Below, in pieces: positions 11,001-23,400 of a stretch of 64,000 nucleotides of DNA. Every line of letters starts with the position of its first letter. Position 1 is the stretch's first letter. The translations under genes were made by a program, and so were the position numbers. Source of the DNA: Chamaecrista fasciculata (taxonomy: Eukaryota > Streptophyta > Magnoliopsida > Fabales > Fabaceae); assembly GCA_003254925.1 (NCBI GenBank), contig QANZ01012081.1, forward strand, positions 657 to 64,656, given 5' to 3'. A model generated the notes under the pieces. The model searched no databases. It was not told the DNA's origin and worked only from the letters and a program-made list of their open reading frames with translations.

Positions 11001-12792
11001 TGATTCTTCCAACTTGTTAGTTTGGTATGATGGGTTGATGCATCCATATTCCAAATAAATCTTATGATAATCCTCATTAGGATTGTGATGCAAATTGGCC
11101 ACATCTGTTTAACAAGTTTCATAATTCTTTTCTAAAAATCCATTAGAGGTTGTGAGTATATATTCTATGAAAGGCACTTCTATGATCAACAAATGCAATA
11201 ATGGTTTGAATACTGTATGGCTTTCAATTGATGTGCTTCATATGCTAATTATAAATTTAAGTTAAGATTTCTTTTCTCTTCGCTATATTCAGGTGAAGAG
11301 AACAAGGCACTGAGCTGGGATTTGAGGGTTCATATAACTTTAGATGTAGCAAGAGGCTTGGAGTATCTTCATGATGGGGTAAGTTTTCATGACATCAGCA
11401 CCAACCTATTCTCAGGCAATTTTATTTATGCATAACTATTATGAATTGTTACCTCTTCAGGCAGTTCCTCCCGTGATCCATCGTGATATCAAGTCGTCCA
11501 ATATTCTGTTGGACCAGTCCATGAGAGCCCGGGTATGCCTTTTGTCGATATAAGATACTGAAAGATGCTAAATGACTCCGTATATCAAATCTTATTGTGT
11601 AGTGATAAATGGTGAATGAAGCAGGTTGCTGATTTTGGGTTATCAAGAGAAGAGATGGTGGATAAGCATGCCGCTGTAAGGGGTACCTTTGGTTATCTGG
11701 ACCCTGAATATATCTCTTCAGGGACATTCACTAAAAAAAGTGATGTGTACAGTTTTGGGGTGTTGCTTTTTGAACTTATAGCAGGCAGAAATCCTCAACA
11801 AGGTCTTCTGGAATATGTTGAGCTTGTAAGATCTCTCTTTATCTCTCTTATTTTCTAGCTATCTTGACTCCTGAGGACACTGGGTTTTTTGGTTTTGGCC
11901 TTTCAGGTGATATTTAATACATACCAAAACAATATATTGCTGGAAACCTCTTATACTAGTACTTACAGAGAAATGTCAGTTCTTCAAGTGTTCGGGTGAT
12001 ATTTAAACACTCCTTTTATTAAAAAAATGATATTCTTTGGGGTTTTAATTTCTGTTAAATGTAACAATAGTTAAGTTTAAATTCTTATTAATACCAGATG
12101 TAACAATAATCACAAAATTAATGCGAAAGTTGATATTTTTTAATGAAAAAATGTAACAAATGGAGTCTTTTGTGTCACTTTTCAAAGTTTAGTTTATTTA
12201 TTTATTTATTTATTATAAAGAGACTAAAGTTCATGAGTATTTTGTGTATTTTACCTTAATATTGTTGAAGAACCAAATTTAGGTTGTAAACTTATCAAAA
12301 ATACCGTTTTATAGTTGAATGGTCACTATATGTATAGTTAAGGAAGCAAGCATGCCAAAAATGAAAGTATTTTTTGTGCAATCCATTCATTTGTGTTTAA
12401 TGAAATGTCACTTGTGCATGATGATGATACAGGCTGCAATGAACACTGAGGGAAAAGTTGGTTGGGAAGAAATAGCTGATGCTCGGCTTGAAGGAAATTT
12501 TGAGGTTGAAGAGCTGAATGAAGTTGCAGGGCTTGCATACAAATGCGTGAACCGCGTCCCGAGGAGACGGCCTTCTATGAGGGACATAGTGCAGGTTTTT
12601 ACACGGATTTTGAAGTCAAGACACCATAGGACTCGTCACCATAAGAAGTCATTGTCTGTAACTGCAGATGAAGTAGTTTCCATTGATGGTGATCATCAGC
12701 AGCCAGAAACCAAAACTACTATAAGTATAAATGACCAATATCATCGGAGAGAAGAGTCTATGGATAGTGTAGTTGATGTTTACGAAGTATAG
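8053..12792 (+). CDS. CRLK1: CRLK1-type calcium/calmodulin-regulated receptor-like kinase
   Basis: Seven coding exons join in frame: 8053-8366, 8884-9037, 9479-9605, 11293-11378, 11461-11532, 11625-11825, 12433-12792 (437 aa). The protein has a short N-terminus, one membrane segment (about residues 6-30), a basic juxtamembrane region with a conserved [17 protein letters not shown] stretch, and a kinase domain: GQGAFG at 119-124, VAVK with Lys140, HRDIKSSN at 234-241 (an RD kinase), and DFG at 254-256. Length and sequence fit Arabidopsis CRLK1, a plasma-membrane kinase that binds Ca2+/calmodulin and acts in cold signalling through MEKK1; that role is family knowledge. The activation loop reads [11 protein letters not shown], which seems one residue shorter than the CRLK1 I recall. 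All exons are open, so it is probably functional. The largest intron (9606-11292) holds several small repeats. Confidence 0.93.
9673..9789. repeat. Near-perfect foldback in the CRLK intron
   Basis: ATATGTAACTAGGCTAATGC at 9673 is answered by the inverse arm ending GCGTTAGCCTAGTTACATAT at 9789. The arms are about 47 bp with very few mismatches around a short loop. It is a young MITE or hairpin; no duplication of flanking bases was identified. Confidence 0.75.
10385..10705. repeat. Degenerate foldback element in the CRLK intron
   Basis: Phrases such as AATGATTTATCCCTTGA on the left and the inverse CTTAAGGACTAAATCATTT on the right frame AT-rich DNA. It is a worn MITE with no open frame. Confidence 0.5.
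10851..10978. repeat. Tandem duplication, about 76 bp apart
   Basis: The phrase GCATGGACTATTTTTCTAGA occurs near 10862 and 10939, each preceded by an AGAAGTAGAT-like run, with small differences. It is a local duplication within the intron. Confidence 0.6.
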
Positions 12793-12854
12793 AAGTTGGT
12801 TTCTACTTAACCCTTCACTTCATTCTTTTGGTTTTTCTTCTTAATTATTTTGAA

Positions 12855-13105
12855 AGAGTAAAAATTATAAATTGGTCCATGAAAGATATCTAAGTTAACA
12901 ACTTAATTCTTAGAGGTCTAGTCTACACTCTTTAATCCTTGAAAGTCGTAAAATTAATAATGCAATTTAGGTTTTTAGTCCCCTTACAAGGCAGTCTCTA
13001 TAAAATAGGTTGTAGGGGTTAAATTGTATTGCATCTATGACTTTCAAGGACTAAAGTGTGTAAATTAAACTATTAGAGATTGAGTTATTAACTTGTGTAT
13101 TTTTC
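12855..13105. mobile_element. Foldback MITE just 3' of the CRLK gene
   Basis: AAGTTAACAACTTAATTC...CCTTGAAAGTCGTAAA on the left is mirrored by GACTTTCAAGGACTAAAG...GAGTTATTAACTTGTG on the right. It begins about 65 bp after the stop codon, so it may supply part of the 3' untranslated region. Confidence 0.6.
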
Positions 13106-14214
13106 CAAAACCAAGTAGTATGTTTATTCTATTTTACAGTAACAATTTCATGTATGGGTTTTGCTTTTGCCTCCTCTCAATGTATATTATATTCATATGG
13201 TTGTATATAATATATATGGTGTGGCTTTTGGTTTCCATGAGTGGCTTGATCATCATTCCTTTTCTTTTTGGTGTTAACAATTTTCTTCTTTTTCTTGAAC
13301 CTTTTCTCCCGTGTTATCCCTTGTATATAAAGGGAAAGAAACTGTCATCTATCTCAATTCTGAACTTTCACATAAGCAATTTTCTTTCTCTCATACTAAG
13401 GAGTTAACTTGATAGAAAGTCAAGTTAATAGGTAAAAAACCAAAATAAAATTTGGCTAGATTGCATAAACACCCCCCTGAGTTTTGAGTCATAGACACAT
13501 AACACCACTGAGTTTTAAAACTTGACAAAGACACCCCTTAAGTTTTCAACTTGGCTCATTAAGAACCCTTATGTTAATTTTCTGTCTATTTTATTCTGTT
13601 AAGTGCCACATCAACTATCTTAAGTGAGGTAATTTTTGTAATTTAACTAAAATTCTAAAACCCACCCAAACTCAAAAAAACCCATAACCCAGATTCCCTA
13701 ACCCAACTCATACACCCAAATGCCAAACTCAAAAGAAGAGCCTCGCAAGAGCATATCCCCCCATCTCAAACTCCTGACTTTAATATCCCAACATCTACAA
13801 AATCAAGCAAAAGTCAAGATCAAATATAATTATTGAAAGGAGCAGCAAAATCAAAATCTGAAAACTTGATAAAAACAGAACCCAACAATCTGATGGATAA
13901 GCATCTAGTTGAACCCAACAATCGTATGCACTTAATTCATGTTCTATTTTTTTAGTTTATTAAACGCAAATGGGTTTGCAACATATTTAGAATCTGTGGA
14001 TATATAGCAGATTCAACAGAAATGACAGATGTGCAGGAAGACAAAGGCGAAGGAACACCAAGGGACATAGCAATAAAAGAAAAGTGGAGAGGACCAAGAC
14101 GTGAAACAACGGAGACGAGGACACTGACCACCACCAACGACGACGATCACGGAGGAGCACGACTTGGAGACTTCACCGACGTCAACACCCATGCACCCTT
14201 GCCACGTGTCTTTT
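13106..14214. other. Intergenic DNA; possible one-ended repeat at 13450-13630
   Basis: No gene is recognised. The sequence near 13455-13630 has the 'cacccc...tgagttt' and 'gtgccacatc' phrasing common at the ends of plant MITEs, but I did not find its partner end. The open frames at 13093-13407 and on both strands near 13950-14240 show no family resemblance. Confidence 0.45.
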
Positions 14215-14428
14215 GCATCATATCCTTTGGAGTTTGGTAACCTTCAATATTAGTCCTTGTATTCGACACTGCCAATAAGGTGCAACGTTTTGTGCTCGAT
14301 TCATAGTTTCATACTCAATCTCTTGCATGTATGATCTAATCCCAAGGAATGCTATTCCAGTAATCACATCATTTACAGTCTGAAATAATATATATAACAA
14401 ATTAGATCGATAGATAACGTACAAATTA

Positions 14429-14829
14429 GAGTAAATTATACTTGGTACCTTGTAGTTTGGTCATATTTCACTTTGGTACTCTGTGATATTCTCCATTAAC
14501 ACTTTGTACCCTTTCGAGTTATTTTGTAATTTTAACCATAACAAATTTTGTGAAAATTACATACTGGTCCCAAAATTTTTTTATTTTTCATTTTAGTCCC
14601 TAGGTAATATGTATTCAGGGATCTATTTGTAATTTTCTAAAAATTTTTTGGGGTCAATATGTAATTTTTGAAAAATTTGTTATGGTTAAAATTACAAAAT
14701 AGCTCCAAAGGGTACCAAAGTGTTAATGGAGAATATCACAGGGTACTAAAGTGTCATTTTTTAAACCAAAGGGTACCAAAGTGAAATATGACCATGCAAA
14801 CCACAGGGTACCAAAGTATATTTTACCCT
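14429..14829. mobile_element. Foldback MITE, 'ggtaccaaagtg' family, inside the WSD pseudogene
   Basis: Both ends carry inverse copies of the phrases GTAAATTATACTTGGTACC and GGTACCAAAGTATATTTTAC, and the arms pair over most of the ~400 bp. ACAAATTA flanks both sides (14421-14428 and 14830-14837). It lies in the intron between the last two recognisable WSD exons. Related copies are at 22804-23204 and 29270-29622. Confidence 0.8.
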
Positions 14830-15949
14830 ACAAATTAAATATGTGCATGAATTATATACAAATATATGGTTGAATCCTCAAATTGGTCATAAATATATAT
14901 CTTTTTAAGTTCATTCTGATCCTAAATATTTCAAAAATTTCATATTAATCATAAGTATTGCCATTTAGTTTTATTTTGGTCCTAAACTACTGACATGTAC
15001 TGTTAAAAATTGACGGAACAAAATCACATATATTTAAACTTCTAATTCTAATGGTGCAAATTATAGATACCTAGAGTGACAATTTATATAAACCACACAC
15101 CAACAAAGTAAGACTTGACTAAATTATAAGTACGTTTGGTGTAATTTACCCTGAGAATTATATATATGAATAATAAGAATATAGACATACCACTTTGAGC
15201 TTGGACTTAATTTCTTTGATATGATCCATTGGAAACGTGACATTAACTATGTTTGCAGGCCGAAACTCTTCATTCCCAGCTGACCTAATTGGTGTTATGT
15301 CATCTTCCACCAAAGTACTCTTCATCAAGCTCCACACAAAATCTTCCATGGAATAGAAGAAAGAGGACAAAGCCCTAGGCAGCCTCATAATAAGAGATCT
15401 TCTTCTTCGATCACGAAACGATGTTTTGAGTGATGGAAAAGACAAAGGAAGAGAGGGATCATCAGCTCTTTGAAGACAAGAAAGAAGGACACCCATTAGA
15501 GTATAGCCATCACCAAGTGCATGATCAAACTTAAAAATGAGAGTGCCAATTGGGTTTTCAATGACATGAATTTGCCATAATGGCTTGGAACGAGGTAATT
15601 TCTCTGTTGATATCTTTGATAGATAGTCACTCAAAAACTTGTTGTATGACTCCATGGACATGCCATCGTTTGTTAGTACGATGATGTGGTCCTCCATCTT
15701 CACTTCATCAACCTTCTCCCATCTTTTCACTCCTGATCTATTGTCTGTAACGTATATTAACAATATCAATTTCAATTAGGGGTTTATTAAATTTTGGAGA
15801 AAAAAAAATTACTTTTTAATTCTTAAATTTGTCTCAGAATCACAATTTACTCCTCGAATATTAGAAATACATTTTCGTCATTTTTTTTTGCAAACATCAA
15901 CTATTCAGTCTTTCCAGATAATATTTCAGAGACTTAATAATTAATATTT

Positions 15950-16306
15950 AGGCTAAAATGCACTTTTAGTCTCATAACTTTGGCAAAGGTTTCAATTTAG
16001 TCCCATAACTTTTTTTTGTTGCAATTTTGGTCCCATAACTTCTAAAAACATCCCACCGTTTGCCTCAAGTTGATTTTCATCATACATTTTCTGTCGTTAA
16101 AGATGATCTGACATATTGAGTTGAATGATGACGTGGCAAATATGAGTAAAGTGGATTTAACGACAGATAATGGATGGAAATCAGCTTGGGACCAACGGTG
16201 AGACATTTTCAAAAGTTATGGGACCAAAATTGCAAAAAAAAAAATTATGGGACTAAATTGAGACATTTGCCAAAGTTATGGGACCAAAAGTGCACTTTAG
16301 CCTAAT
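15950..16306. mobile_element. Foldback MITE in the first intron of the WSD pseudogene
   Basis: AGGCTAAAATGCACTTTTAG on the left is mirrored by AAAAGTGCACTTTAGCCTA on the right, with further inverse phrases ('cccataactt' and 'aagttatggg') inward. It is non-coding. Confidence 0.8.
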
Positions 16307-16729
16307 ATTTATATAGGGATTAAATCCTGGATCAAAATTTGTATTTCTAATATTCACTATAGGGACTAAATCGTAGTTTTGGGATAAATTTAATGATTAA
16401 AAAAGACTTTACTCTTTCTTTAGCAATAATATTTGACAAATAATAATGTAGAATAGGTGTGGTTGATGAGAGAGTCATGGAGAAGCAAATGATGAAAGGG
16501 AGATTCAAATTGGAGAACAACAAGAATGTTTATGGAAAAAAAAAAGAGGTGCTCAAGCATTGTCCTACCGGACTCGATGTCTCTGCTTTAAACGATTCCA
16601 TCAACTTCAATTGCTATATCTGCAGCCTAATAGCCTTATGGGCGCTCTAGGATATATATATATACACTGAATTATTAACTTATATATATATATATTTTAC
16701 ACATCATCAATTTCTACATTTATTTAAGG

Positions 16730-17205
16730 TTAAAGGGTCAATTTGGTCTTAAATTTGGTCTTAAATGTATGTTCTAATGTTCATTTTGATCTATTATGTT
16801 TCAAAATGTTCAAATTGGTCATAAATGTTGACAAAATGTTTCATTTTAATCTCAAACTATTGAATATAGCTTGTTCAAGTTCAAATATGATGAGTTTAGA
16901 GCTATGTATTATTCTCAAATAGTACTTTCTCTATCCAATTGGGGCCGTCAACAAACATGTCAAACTATTGGTCCTAAAGTAGACTACTTGTTTTATGGTC
17001 AAACAAGCAAAATTCATCATATCTCTCCCATTTCAAATTAGAATGCGACGAATTCAAATTTACGAGTTCCTCTTACCAAGTTATTTGAACTTGAAATGAG
17101 AGACAAGAGAAATATGATCAAATTCAATAATTTAAGACCAAAATGAAACATTTTACAAATATTTAGAACCAATTTAAATATTTTGAAAAATAAAAGAATA
17201 AAATC
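16730..17205. mobile_element. Foldback element carrying the 'caacaaa...gtcaaa' dispersed module
   Basis: The outer arms are inverse 'ttggtc...aaatgtttcat' and 'aaaatgaaacatttt' phrases. The interior has the recurrent module with GGGGCCGTCAACAAACATGTCAA and a 'gcgacgaattcaaattt' phrase. The same module occurs near 23215-23830, 34540-35010 and 62748-63190. Confidence 0.55.
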
Positions 17206-17733
17206 ACGAATAATCTATGTGTGCAAAAGGCAAGCGAGGCCTACTCTGGCTAACACAGCGATGTTTCACTTCCAACAACATTCATGTTATAGATCTTTCC
17301 CACTTTCTCTCCAACGGCCTCTTAAATATGAAGACTGAAGAGTACAATATCCATTTTGTTTTTTTTGGGCCTGAACTGTCTTTTAGATCTTTCATATGAT
17401 CATATGATTCATATCCATATAGGGATGAGAGACAGGTCCAATCACTCACTTGTCCATCTTAATTGTTTTAAAAAGGTGGCCCATATGCAAAATAAATAAA
17501 TATATATTATTTTTACTTTTATGAATTTAAAATATTTACTAAAGATATTGAAATAAATAAATCTATTATGTTATTGTATTTAAAATAGTAATTAATTATT
17601 ATAATGTTTCTTAAGTATTTTAAAGATTAATAATGCTTACACAAAAAAAAAAGATAAACAATAAAGATTTATTATATAAATATAGCTACATTAATATAGA
17701 TTTGTGAATAATAAAACATACTTATAAATAAAT
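17206..17733. other. AT-rich intergenic DNA
   Basis: No gene is seen. The open frame at 17217-17399 is short and unlike any family I know. Confidence 0.5.
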
Positions 17734-17747
17734 AAAGATAAAAAATA

Positions 17748-17928
17748 ACCAAGCTTGGTTGGTCTAGTAGTTAGCTCACTAGGTCGCTTAAACAAGTGTC
17801 GGGGGTTCGATCCCTGCATTGTGTATGCAGCAACCATTTAGCCAGCGGAAAACTTTTAAATGGAGCTCAGATCCGCGGAGGATTAGTCCTTAACCCATCG
17901 GGCTGGAGGAATACCTTGGAAAAAAAAT
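17748..17928 (+). mobile_element. tRNA-derived SINE with target-site duplication
   Basis: The body starts CCAAGCTTGGTTGG and contains a polymerase III A-box-like run (TGGTCTAGTAGTTAGC) and a B box (GGGTTCGATCCC) about 35 bp later. It ends in an A-rich tail. A 14-base direct repeat with one difference (AAAG[A/G]TAAAAAATA) flanks it at 17734-17747 and 17929-17942. It is a retrotransposed copy, not a functional tRNA: the 3' half does not fold as a tRNA. Confidence 0.85.
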
Positions 17929-17942
17929 AAAGGTAAAAAATA

Positions 17943-19120
17943 AATATATAAATATCAATGAATTTAAATATACTTCATAACATATGTATAATTTTATAAA
18001 CTCTAAAAGCATAATATCTTAATTATAAGAACTTAATATAAATACATAATATTATATTATATATATATATATATATATATATTATAAAGGGGGTTTGTAT
18101 GGGAAGAGGCAGAGTGTTTTGGCTGCTGAAATTTTGCCTTTGATTTGGCACGGTTTCCAAAATAATAATTAAAACAAAAAATAAAAATAAATAAGAAAAT
18201 TAAGAAAGAGGAAAGAGATAGACTGGAAATGAAAGGATAGCTATCGATCTTTCTGTAGCATGACCCTATTATAAATGATTGAAATCGAAAGTTCGAAACC
18301 AAACCTATATACTATTTCATAATTTTTTTGAAACAAAGCGAAATTGCAAATCTAATGTGGATGATGATTGAAAAGACACATTTTCCATCTTTATTTCCCG
18401 TCACCTCTTCTTTAATAAGCGACAAAAGATTATTAATTAATGTCAGTATATATGCTTGTCCACATTTTCCATCTTTATTCAAACCGCAATTAAAAATTAT
18501 TGCTTGGTTTGAAATAATTTGACGTAGAATGATCTGTAATCCACATGATAGTGGCTTAATTAATGTCAGTATATATGCTTGTCCAAGTTAATATGGGCAG
18601 AAAGTGATGATGTACTCCATTCTTTTTTCTTTATTTCCTGTTAAATCTTCAAAATTTATCTCAATTAATATAAATTTGGCTCATCATATATTTAATTATG
18701 ATGTACTCATGTTTTGAACAAACTCAAGGCAACCTGGCCGTGAAACTTTTACAAAAATAATAAATATAAATCAAACCTTTTTTTTATTTAGAGTTTAATT
18801 AGCTAAAGTCAAGTTACATAACTACATTTTTTGTTTCTCAACTACATACAAAACCAAACACATGCATCATATATATTAAAAATTTTATTAGTTGAAGATA
18901 AAAATAATATACATTATCATATCCTACATTTTATTTCATGACCCCCAATATATTTCACACATAAATTAAAGAAATATTACATTACACATCTTATTCTTTA
19001 ATTCACACACTTCTAATTAAAACCACACACACACACACATATATATATATATGGTCATTAATTATATATGACTTGATTATGAGATACATATGCATGCACG
19101 TAGATATGTTGCATTGTGGA
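17943..19120. other. AT-rich intergenic DNA downstream of the terpene synthase
   Basis: It contains an (AT)n run near 18055-18081 and a (CA)n(TA)n run near 19025-19051. A phrase of about 35 bp (TTAATTAATGTCAGTATATATGCTTGTCCA core) occurs twice, near 18433 and 18556. No gene is recognised. Confidence 0.5.
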
Positions 19121-20389
19121 TCATATTGGAATAGGGTGGAGAAGGGAAGAAGCAATGGCATTCTTCATGAGTCCTTGAGCATGAGTATAGTTATCTTTGT
19201 CTTTGTACATGACATCAATGAAACGAGTGAGATTCAAAACACGCATGAGAATAGGGTTGGGCACTTTTGTAGGCTTAAGGAATTCCTCGTTTATATCTTT
19301 CCATGCATTCTTGATTCTCTCACGAAGTTCATCAATGGCTTCCTCCCTTGAAACTCCTTTCTCCTTCATGTAGCACTCCAATGCCGACACTACATGCTCT
19401 CTTTTTTGCTCAAACTGCAGTTTACGTATGTACAAGGCGAAATTAATCATTTTTTTTTCAATATTTAAATTAAAGAAAGTAATTAGGTTTAATTAGTTCA
19501 TTAAAAGGTTATATATGTGTTTTAGTTACGTTATTGAGTTATTTGTCAAAATGCATAACTAATTAATGACCGGGTTTTGAATACTCAAAATTTAGTTTAC
19601 ACTATTTACTATTCTCTTAAACCTAGAGTCAATAGACTTTAAACCCTCCAACCAATTTTTTTGGGGACAAACTTTTAGGAATATATAAAACACTAAATTT
19701 ATAAAGTGCGATAATTCTACTACTTTCAAAAATGTGTAAACTCAATTTTTAAAGATCAATATATATTATGTGTGTACCTCGTTAGAGACAATGTCATCCA
19801 TCATCCTACAAACTTTTGAAGCAGCTATAAAAATTTTAGGGTGAGTTTGAGCCCATTTGAAGACGTCCTCAGAAGCTATGTGTCCCATGCCAATGAAAGA
19901 GGTTGTGGAGAGCATTGGATAACAACATGATACGGTTGATACTCTTATGTACTCTTCTGTTGTTGGCACATACTTTCTCTTTGACCATCTCGCTTCACTC
20001 AAGTAAGCTTCCAACACCTTTTTAAGCTAATGCAATAATCAATTTTGAAAGACAAGTGTAGAATGTATTATTAGAACAATTATATATAAGTACATACTCA
20101 TCAAACTAATTAAATTAAAATTGAAGTGAAGAAATTAATTAAAGGGAAAGGAAAAAAGAATACGAATATATCATACTTCCTCTTTGGTATAATGAATGCT
20201 GTATGCTCTTCCTTCCTTACTCACTTCTTGCTCTGCTTCGTCAAAAGCATTAAACAGTTCCATATAAACTAACTTCAAGCATTCTGGAAGATCATTTAAT
20301 TGACTAATATCCCAACTGAAAGCATTAAATAGAATATTAGAGAACAATATAATTAATGAGAAAGTTCCTGAAATTTCTATCAAAACCAA

Positions 20390-20428
<39 letters not shown>

Positions 20429-23400
20429 TCGATCACCTCTGGAGTGCGTTGGTTAAGAGTTCAAGTTCATCAACAGTCCCAAATGCATCATATGTATCAT
20501 CAATTATAGATAAGAGGGATATTACTTTTGTGAGTATCCTTCTAGCTTGAGAGTACTTTGGTTCAAAGTAAACCGTTAGAATCCAAAAGCAACATTCCAC
20601 AATCCTATCTCTTGTATATGGGAAATTTCTTGGTGCATCCAAAGTACTTATCCACCACCTACGCCCACCAAAACAAACACCAATTAATTAAGTGCAAAAT
20701 TATTGAACTTTGACAAATTTATCATGAGACAATTGTCCATAGAAGCCACTAGTGTCACACCCTCTTGAGTCTTGACCTACCACACACTAGATGCTAGCTT
20801 GATCCAAGAAAAAATAATAATTTTTTTTTTAAAAGAAAGAGATGATTGAAGAACTTACTTGCAAATATTGCCAAATTCCTTCTGGTGCAATTTTTGCAGC
20901 GTATTGAAATCTAATTTAGCCAAAATGAGCAGAAGTTCATTATGGGAAGGGTTTTGGTGGTAGATGGAGATGTACTTTCTTGCCTCTAGTCTTGGCAATC
21001 CCCTATAGGGAAGCTGCTTTAAGCTATGATGGACTCTTGCTTCAAGAAAAGGGTTGGATTGAATATTATTATTATTATTGGTGATGGAATGAAGAAGGTG
21101 AGTGGAAGTGAAAGCAAGTGCTTCATCTAAAATGTCCTCTCCATGAATGCTAAGATGTGCAGCTTCATACAAACTTAACATTCCTTCTACATCCTTGGTG
21201 ATTTCTTCACTAAAGTTTCCTTCCTCGTCCTTGAACTTGTTGAACACATCTAGTTTTGGTTTATTCAAGAAGGCAAACCATAAGACTCAAATATGAATAT
21301 ATATCAGCTAAAATCAATGAAAAAAAAAGTACTTTCAAGTTTCAACATTAAAAACAAAAAGGGAAAAGAAAAGAAAAAAAGTGTTTATCAATTTTTTTTG
21401 GATATAGTATATATTAAGTTTAGGTGAGTTGTGTTTGAAAGGCTCACCGATCAAGGTTAAAACTCTAAGTTCAATAAGTATTTATAGAGATATTCACGTA
21501 CATATTAAAAATTAATATAAAAATTAGATAAAAAAAATGATTGTTAGAAAGAAAGATAGACTATGAGGAGCTATTTGTTTGGACAATGTATCTTCTCTAG
21601 CATTACTCATTTATACGACACTTATAAAAATCTTTATATTTTTGTTATAAGTTTACCTATAAAATTATGACAAATGGCCAATTTTATTTTATTTTTTTTG
21701 TTTTTCCATTATATTTAATTTACAGAATAAGGAAAATATAAATAGAATTTATGATTAGAGATGTTAGGTTACCAGATGAAATGGGATATCCTTGTTGCCT
21801 GAATAACCTAAAGAGCAGAGCAAGAGAATTGAGGTCATATTGGTTGTGAGTTATTTTGGCGTCTTCAACGTAATGTTCATGAATCTGCTGCAACAGTTGA
21901 TCAATCTCACTTTCAAAATGGTACTCCAATCCCAACCGTTGAATCGAATCAATCAGCTTAGCTTTACTAATTAAGGGCTTCTGATCACTGGTACGGACAA
22001 GCATCTTCCTTACTTCTTCTTTCAATATTTCAACTTCTTTCCTCATTTCTTCATCAAGTTCCTACGGTGTTTAATCAACTTAATTAATCATTAACTTTTG
22101 GCATTTATCCACCTAAACTATGTGTTCAATTGCAATGTCCCTCCTAATCTATCAAAAATAGCAATTAACCCTCTAATCTAATAATTTTATAACAATATCC
22201 CCCAACCGTTAGTAACACCATTATCTTTTGATCTTTAAGTCTCTATAATTTATATAAATACTTCATAAAATGGTCAAATGACATAATTACCCTTATAATG
22301 ATTTAAATTTATAATTTAAAAATATATCATACATTTTAATTTTAAATCTTTTTACAAGCTTAATATTTTATTTTACTATGTTTTATTTTTTAGAAATTTA
22401 TTAGTTTATTTTTTGTTCAATTATACATTTTTCGTTCATCAATTTTTATTTCATTATATCAAGTTAATATAATAAAATTTAAATAAATATATTTAAATTA
22501 TAAATATTAAATAAAAATATTAACAACAATCAAAATTAAATTGATATAATAAAATGCTTATCCATTTAAATATATAAAATAAAGTAAATCATTGTAAGGG
22601 TAATTAAGTCATTTGACTATTTTATGAAGTATTTATATAAGTTAAAGGAACTTAAAAAATAAAAAAGATAATGATGTTAGTAACGGTTGGGGGGACATTG
22701 CTATAAAATTAATAGATTAAGGAGACATTGCTATTGAACATATAATTCAGAGTGGGTAAATGCAATTTCCCCTTAACTTTCCAAGCAAACCTTTTTTATA
22801 TATAGGGTAAATTACAATTTGATACTCTGTGGTTTGCTCATATTTAACTTTGGTGTCTTGTGGTTTAAAAAATGACACTTTGGTACCTTTTGGAGCTATT
22901 TTGTAATTTTAACTATAACAAATTTTACAAAAGTTACATATTGACCCCCAAAAAGTTTAATATTTTCATTTTAGTCCCTAGATAATATGTATCCCGTGAC
23001 CTATTTGTAAATTTCTAAAAAGTTTTTGGGGACAATATGTAATTTATGCAAAATTTGTTATAGTTAAAATTACAAAATAACTCCAAAGGGTACCAAAGTT
23101 TTAATGGAGAATACCACAGGGTACCAAAGTGTCATTTTTTAAACCACATGGTACCAAAGTGAAATATTACCAAACCATAGGGTACTAAAGTGTAATTTAC
23201 CCTATTTTTTATGAGTCATTTCTTTAATTTGTTCAATTGGAATCATCAACAAATAAAGTCAAATTGAACTTCGAAATTGTGTCGCTCATTTTACAAACAG
23301 ACAAAGTTGGTTATATCTTTTTTATTTCAAGTCTAGTTGCGACGAGTTTGAACATATGAGTTACTCTTAATGAATCATTTTTCTACTCAGTTGGGAGCGT

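Larger units (their letters stand above)
14215..16601 (-). pseudogene. WSD-type wax ester synthase/diacylglycerol acyltransferase pseudogene
   Basis: The best-preserved exon (15744 down to 15191) runs from NRSGVKRWEKV through LWQIHVIENP to the acyltransferase motif and KSKLKV. The next exon begins at 14379 with TVNDVITGIAFLGIRSYMQE; about 35 residues on, the frame must shift to continue as LLAVSNTRTNIEGYQTPKDM near 14215-14290. A decayed first exon is visible at 16601-16435: SSPVGQ near its start, then a shift at a T-run and a second-frame remnant. The C-terminal third is missing. The HHxxxDG motif reads DHALGDG, with the first His replaced by Asp. The family joins fatty alcohols and acyl-CoA into wax esters in the ER. 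One frameshift, a broken exon 1 and the lost C-terminus argue for a pseudogene. Confidence 0.72.

Noticed and set aside
13093-13407. 104-aa frame 3' of CRLK with hydrophobic residues
   Set aside because: T-rich DNA gives Phe/Leu/Ile-rich chance peptides; there is no family match, splice support or promoter.
17748-17830. A functional tRNA gene
   Set aside because: A and B boxes are present, but the sequence between and after them does not make a cloverleaf, and an A tail and target duplication show a SINE.
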